Below, one piece after another: positions 62,955 through 64,000 of a stretch of 64,000 bases of DNA. Source of the DNA: Varunaivibrio sulfuroxidans (GTDB lineage Bacteria; Pseudomonadota; Alphaproteobacteria; Rhodospirillales; Magnetovibrionaceae). Where the stretch lies: NCBI RefSeq assembly GCF_029318635.1, contig NZ_CP119676.1:1487001-1551000 (forward strand), given 5' to 3'. Each line of letters opens with the position of its first letter. Within the stretch, counting starts at the first letter, position 1. Below the pieces are notes generated by a model, which was given only the letters and a program-made list of their open reading frames with translations, made no database searches and was not told the origin of the DNA. The position numbers were made by a program, and so were the translations under genes.

Positions 62955-63986
62955 TCACGCCACGCCTGGCGACCCTTTTGTGGTCGAATGTTCGAAGTGG
63001 ATTTCCTCGTCCGGGAACAACGCCTTGCGCGCCCCATGCGCGGCCGCCGCGGCCTCGGCGAAGCCGGTCAGAATTAACTTTAATTTCCCCCGATAGGTGA
63101 CGATATCCCCAGCGGCGAAGACCCCGGCCAGGCCGGTCGCTCCGTCGGCGGGGTCGATTTTGATCTGATGACGCTCAAGCGGCAGCCCCCAACCCGCGAT
63201 CGGGCCCAGGTTCTGCGACAGACCGAAGAACGCCAGCAACGCGTCCGCTTCGAGACGACGGTCCTCACCATCCAGGTTCTTGACCATAACGGCCTGCATT
63301 TCCCTATCGACCCCTTCGATCGCGGACAGTTGGTACGGCACCACAAGATCGATGACGCCCGACTCGACCTTGGACATCATCTTCTTGACGCTTTCCGGCG
63401 CGGCGCGAAACTTGGGGCGACGGTGCACCACGGCGACGCTCTTGGCGACGTCACTGAGGGACAGCGCCCAATCGACGGCGGAATCGCCGCCGCCGGCGAT
63501 AACGATATTTTTATCTCGAAAATCCTCGCGTCGGCGCACCATGTAATGCACCCCCCGACCCGGCCCGAGATCTTCGTAATCGGCGATCCCGGTCAATGGC
63601 GGTCGGTTCGGGCCGAACGCCCCGACCCCGGCGGCGACGATCACCGCCCCGGCCGTGATGCGCACGCCTTGCGAGGTCGTTAGCGTCCAGCCTCCCTCTG
63701 CGTCGCCCTCCAATTCGGTGACTTGCTGACCCAAATGGTAGAGGGGTGCGAATGGGCGGGCCTGCTCCTCCAAAAGAGAGACCAACGCCCCCGCTTCGAC
63801 CTTGGGAAAGCCGGGAATATCATAAATCATCTTTTCGGGGTACAATGCCGAAAGCTGCCCGCCCAACGCCGGCAAGGCATCAATAACGTGGCACCTGAGG
63901 TCGAGCATACCGCATTCGAATACGCTAAACAGGCCAACGGGGCCGGCGCCAATAATGGCGACGTCGGTGTTGTGCTGTGCGGACAT
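62955..63986 (-). CDS. ferredoxin/flavodoxin-NADP+ reductase, TrxR-like type
   Basis: 343 residues. FAD-binding GAGPVGLFSVFECGML near 13-28, then LSALYPEKMIYDIPGFP, NADPH-binding GGGDSAVDWAL and a C-terminal FAAGDIVTYRGKLKLI. No CxxC redox pair as in thioredoxin reductase, which marks the ferredoxin-NADP reductase type. Soluble electron transfer between NADPH and ferredoxin or flavodoxin. The start is the second codon MSAQHNTD; the window ends 14 bases beyond. Confidence 0.93.
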   Translation of the reverse strand: MSAQHNTDVAIIGAGPVGLFSVFECGMLDLRCHVIDALPALGGQLSALYPEKMIYDIPGFPKVEAGALVSLLEEQARPFAPLYHLGQQVTELEGDAEGGWTLTTSQGVRITAGAVIVAAGVGAFGPNRPPLTGIADYEDLGPGRGVHYMVRRREDFRDKNIVIAGGGDSAVDWALSLSDVAKSVAVVHRRPKFRAAPESVKKMMSKVESGVIDLVVPYQLSAIEGVDREMQAVMVKNLDGEDRRLEADALLAFFGLSQNLGPIAGWGLPLERHQIKIDPADGATGLAGVFAAGDIVTYRGKLKLILTGFAEAAAAAHGARKALFPDEEIHFEHSTTKGSPGVA

Positions 63987-64000
63987 AGGTAAGAGGCCTC

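Overview
The window reads as an ordinary GC-rich chromosome segment of an alphaproteobacterium, most likely of the Rhodospirillales type. This is inferred from gcrA, chvI-chvG, the short HprK with RapZ and the EIIA-Man/HPr/EI proteins, metX-metW, a PHB operon, and a DivL-like kinase after ahcY. No rRNA, tRNA or CRISPR array was seen.

Layout. 0-3 kb: end of a PhaC-like synthase, then phaA and phaB (polyhydroxybutyrate synthesis). 3-8 kb: a DMT exporter, a GST, gloB, a methyltransferase, and metX-metW. 8-12.4 kb: aromatic amino-acid genes (chorismate mutase fusion, hisC-type aminotransferase, tyrA) and a DUF2125 protein. 12.5-15.8 kb: chaC, a small lipoprotein, a broken Mrr-type nuclease gene and a LexA/CI-like S24 repressor. 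15.9-31.0 kb: a compact podovirus-type virion module with portal, scaffold, capsid, tail tube A and B, ejection-like protein, two fibres, large terminase, SleB endolysin and holin. It has no integrase, replication gene, RNA polymerase or recognisable small terminase, and host genes flank it on both sides inside the window.

31-42 kb: methylmalonyl-CoA mutase, a DnaA-box cluster in front of gcrA, a free-standing FliG-C-like protein, a DHH phosphoesterase, cheR, cheY, gluQ, an HPP membrane protein, an esterase, an HNH nuclease, rpsD and an ArsR regulator. 42-48 kb: GTP-type PEP carboxykinase, then a minus-strand block (cbtB, cbtA, two DUF1538 proteins, a P-II-like protein, a CBS protein) lying between pckG and chvI. 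48.5-59.4 kb: chvI-chvG-hprK-rapZ-EIIA-HPr-EI-ahcY-DivL-like kinase, a metabolic and envelope signalling row. 59-64 kb: a dihaem cytochrome c, a chemoreceptor and a ferredoxin/flavodoxin-NADP reductase.

The points most worth following are: (1) the virion module with no replication or integration genes, a possible domesticated particle or gene transfer agent; (2) a small inverted-repeat element found twice, each time inserted at the TA of a stop codon so that a TAG stop is regenerated; (3) the DUF1538 pair/P-II/CBS/CbtAB block; (4) a promoter-hairpin-terminator leader in front of the virion operon; and (5) several regulatory signals (DnaA boxes before gcrA, a perfect dyad over the ahcY promoter, repeated hairpins after pckG). 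Everything was read by eye; no database search was run.
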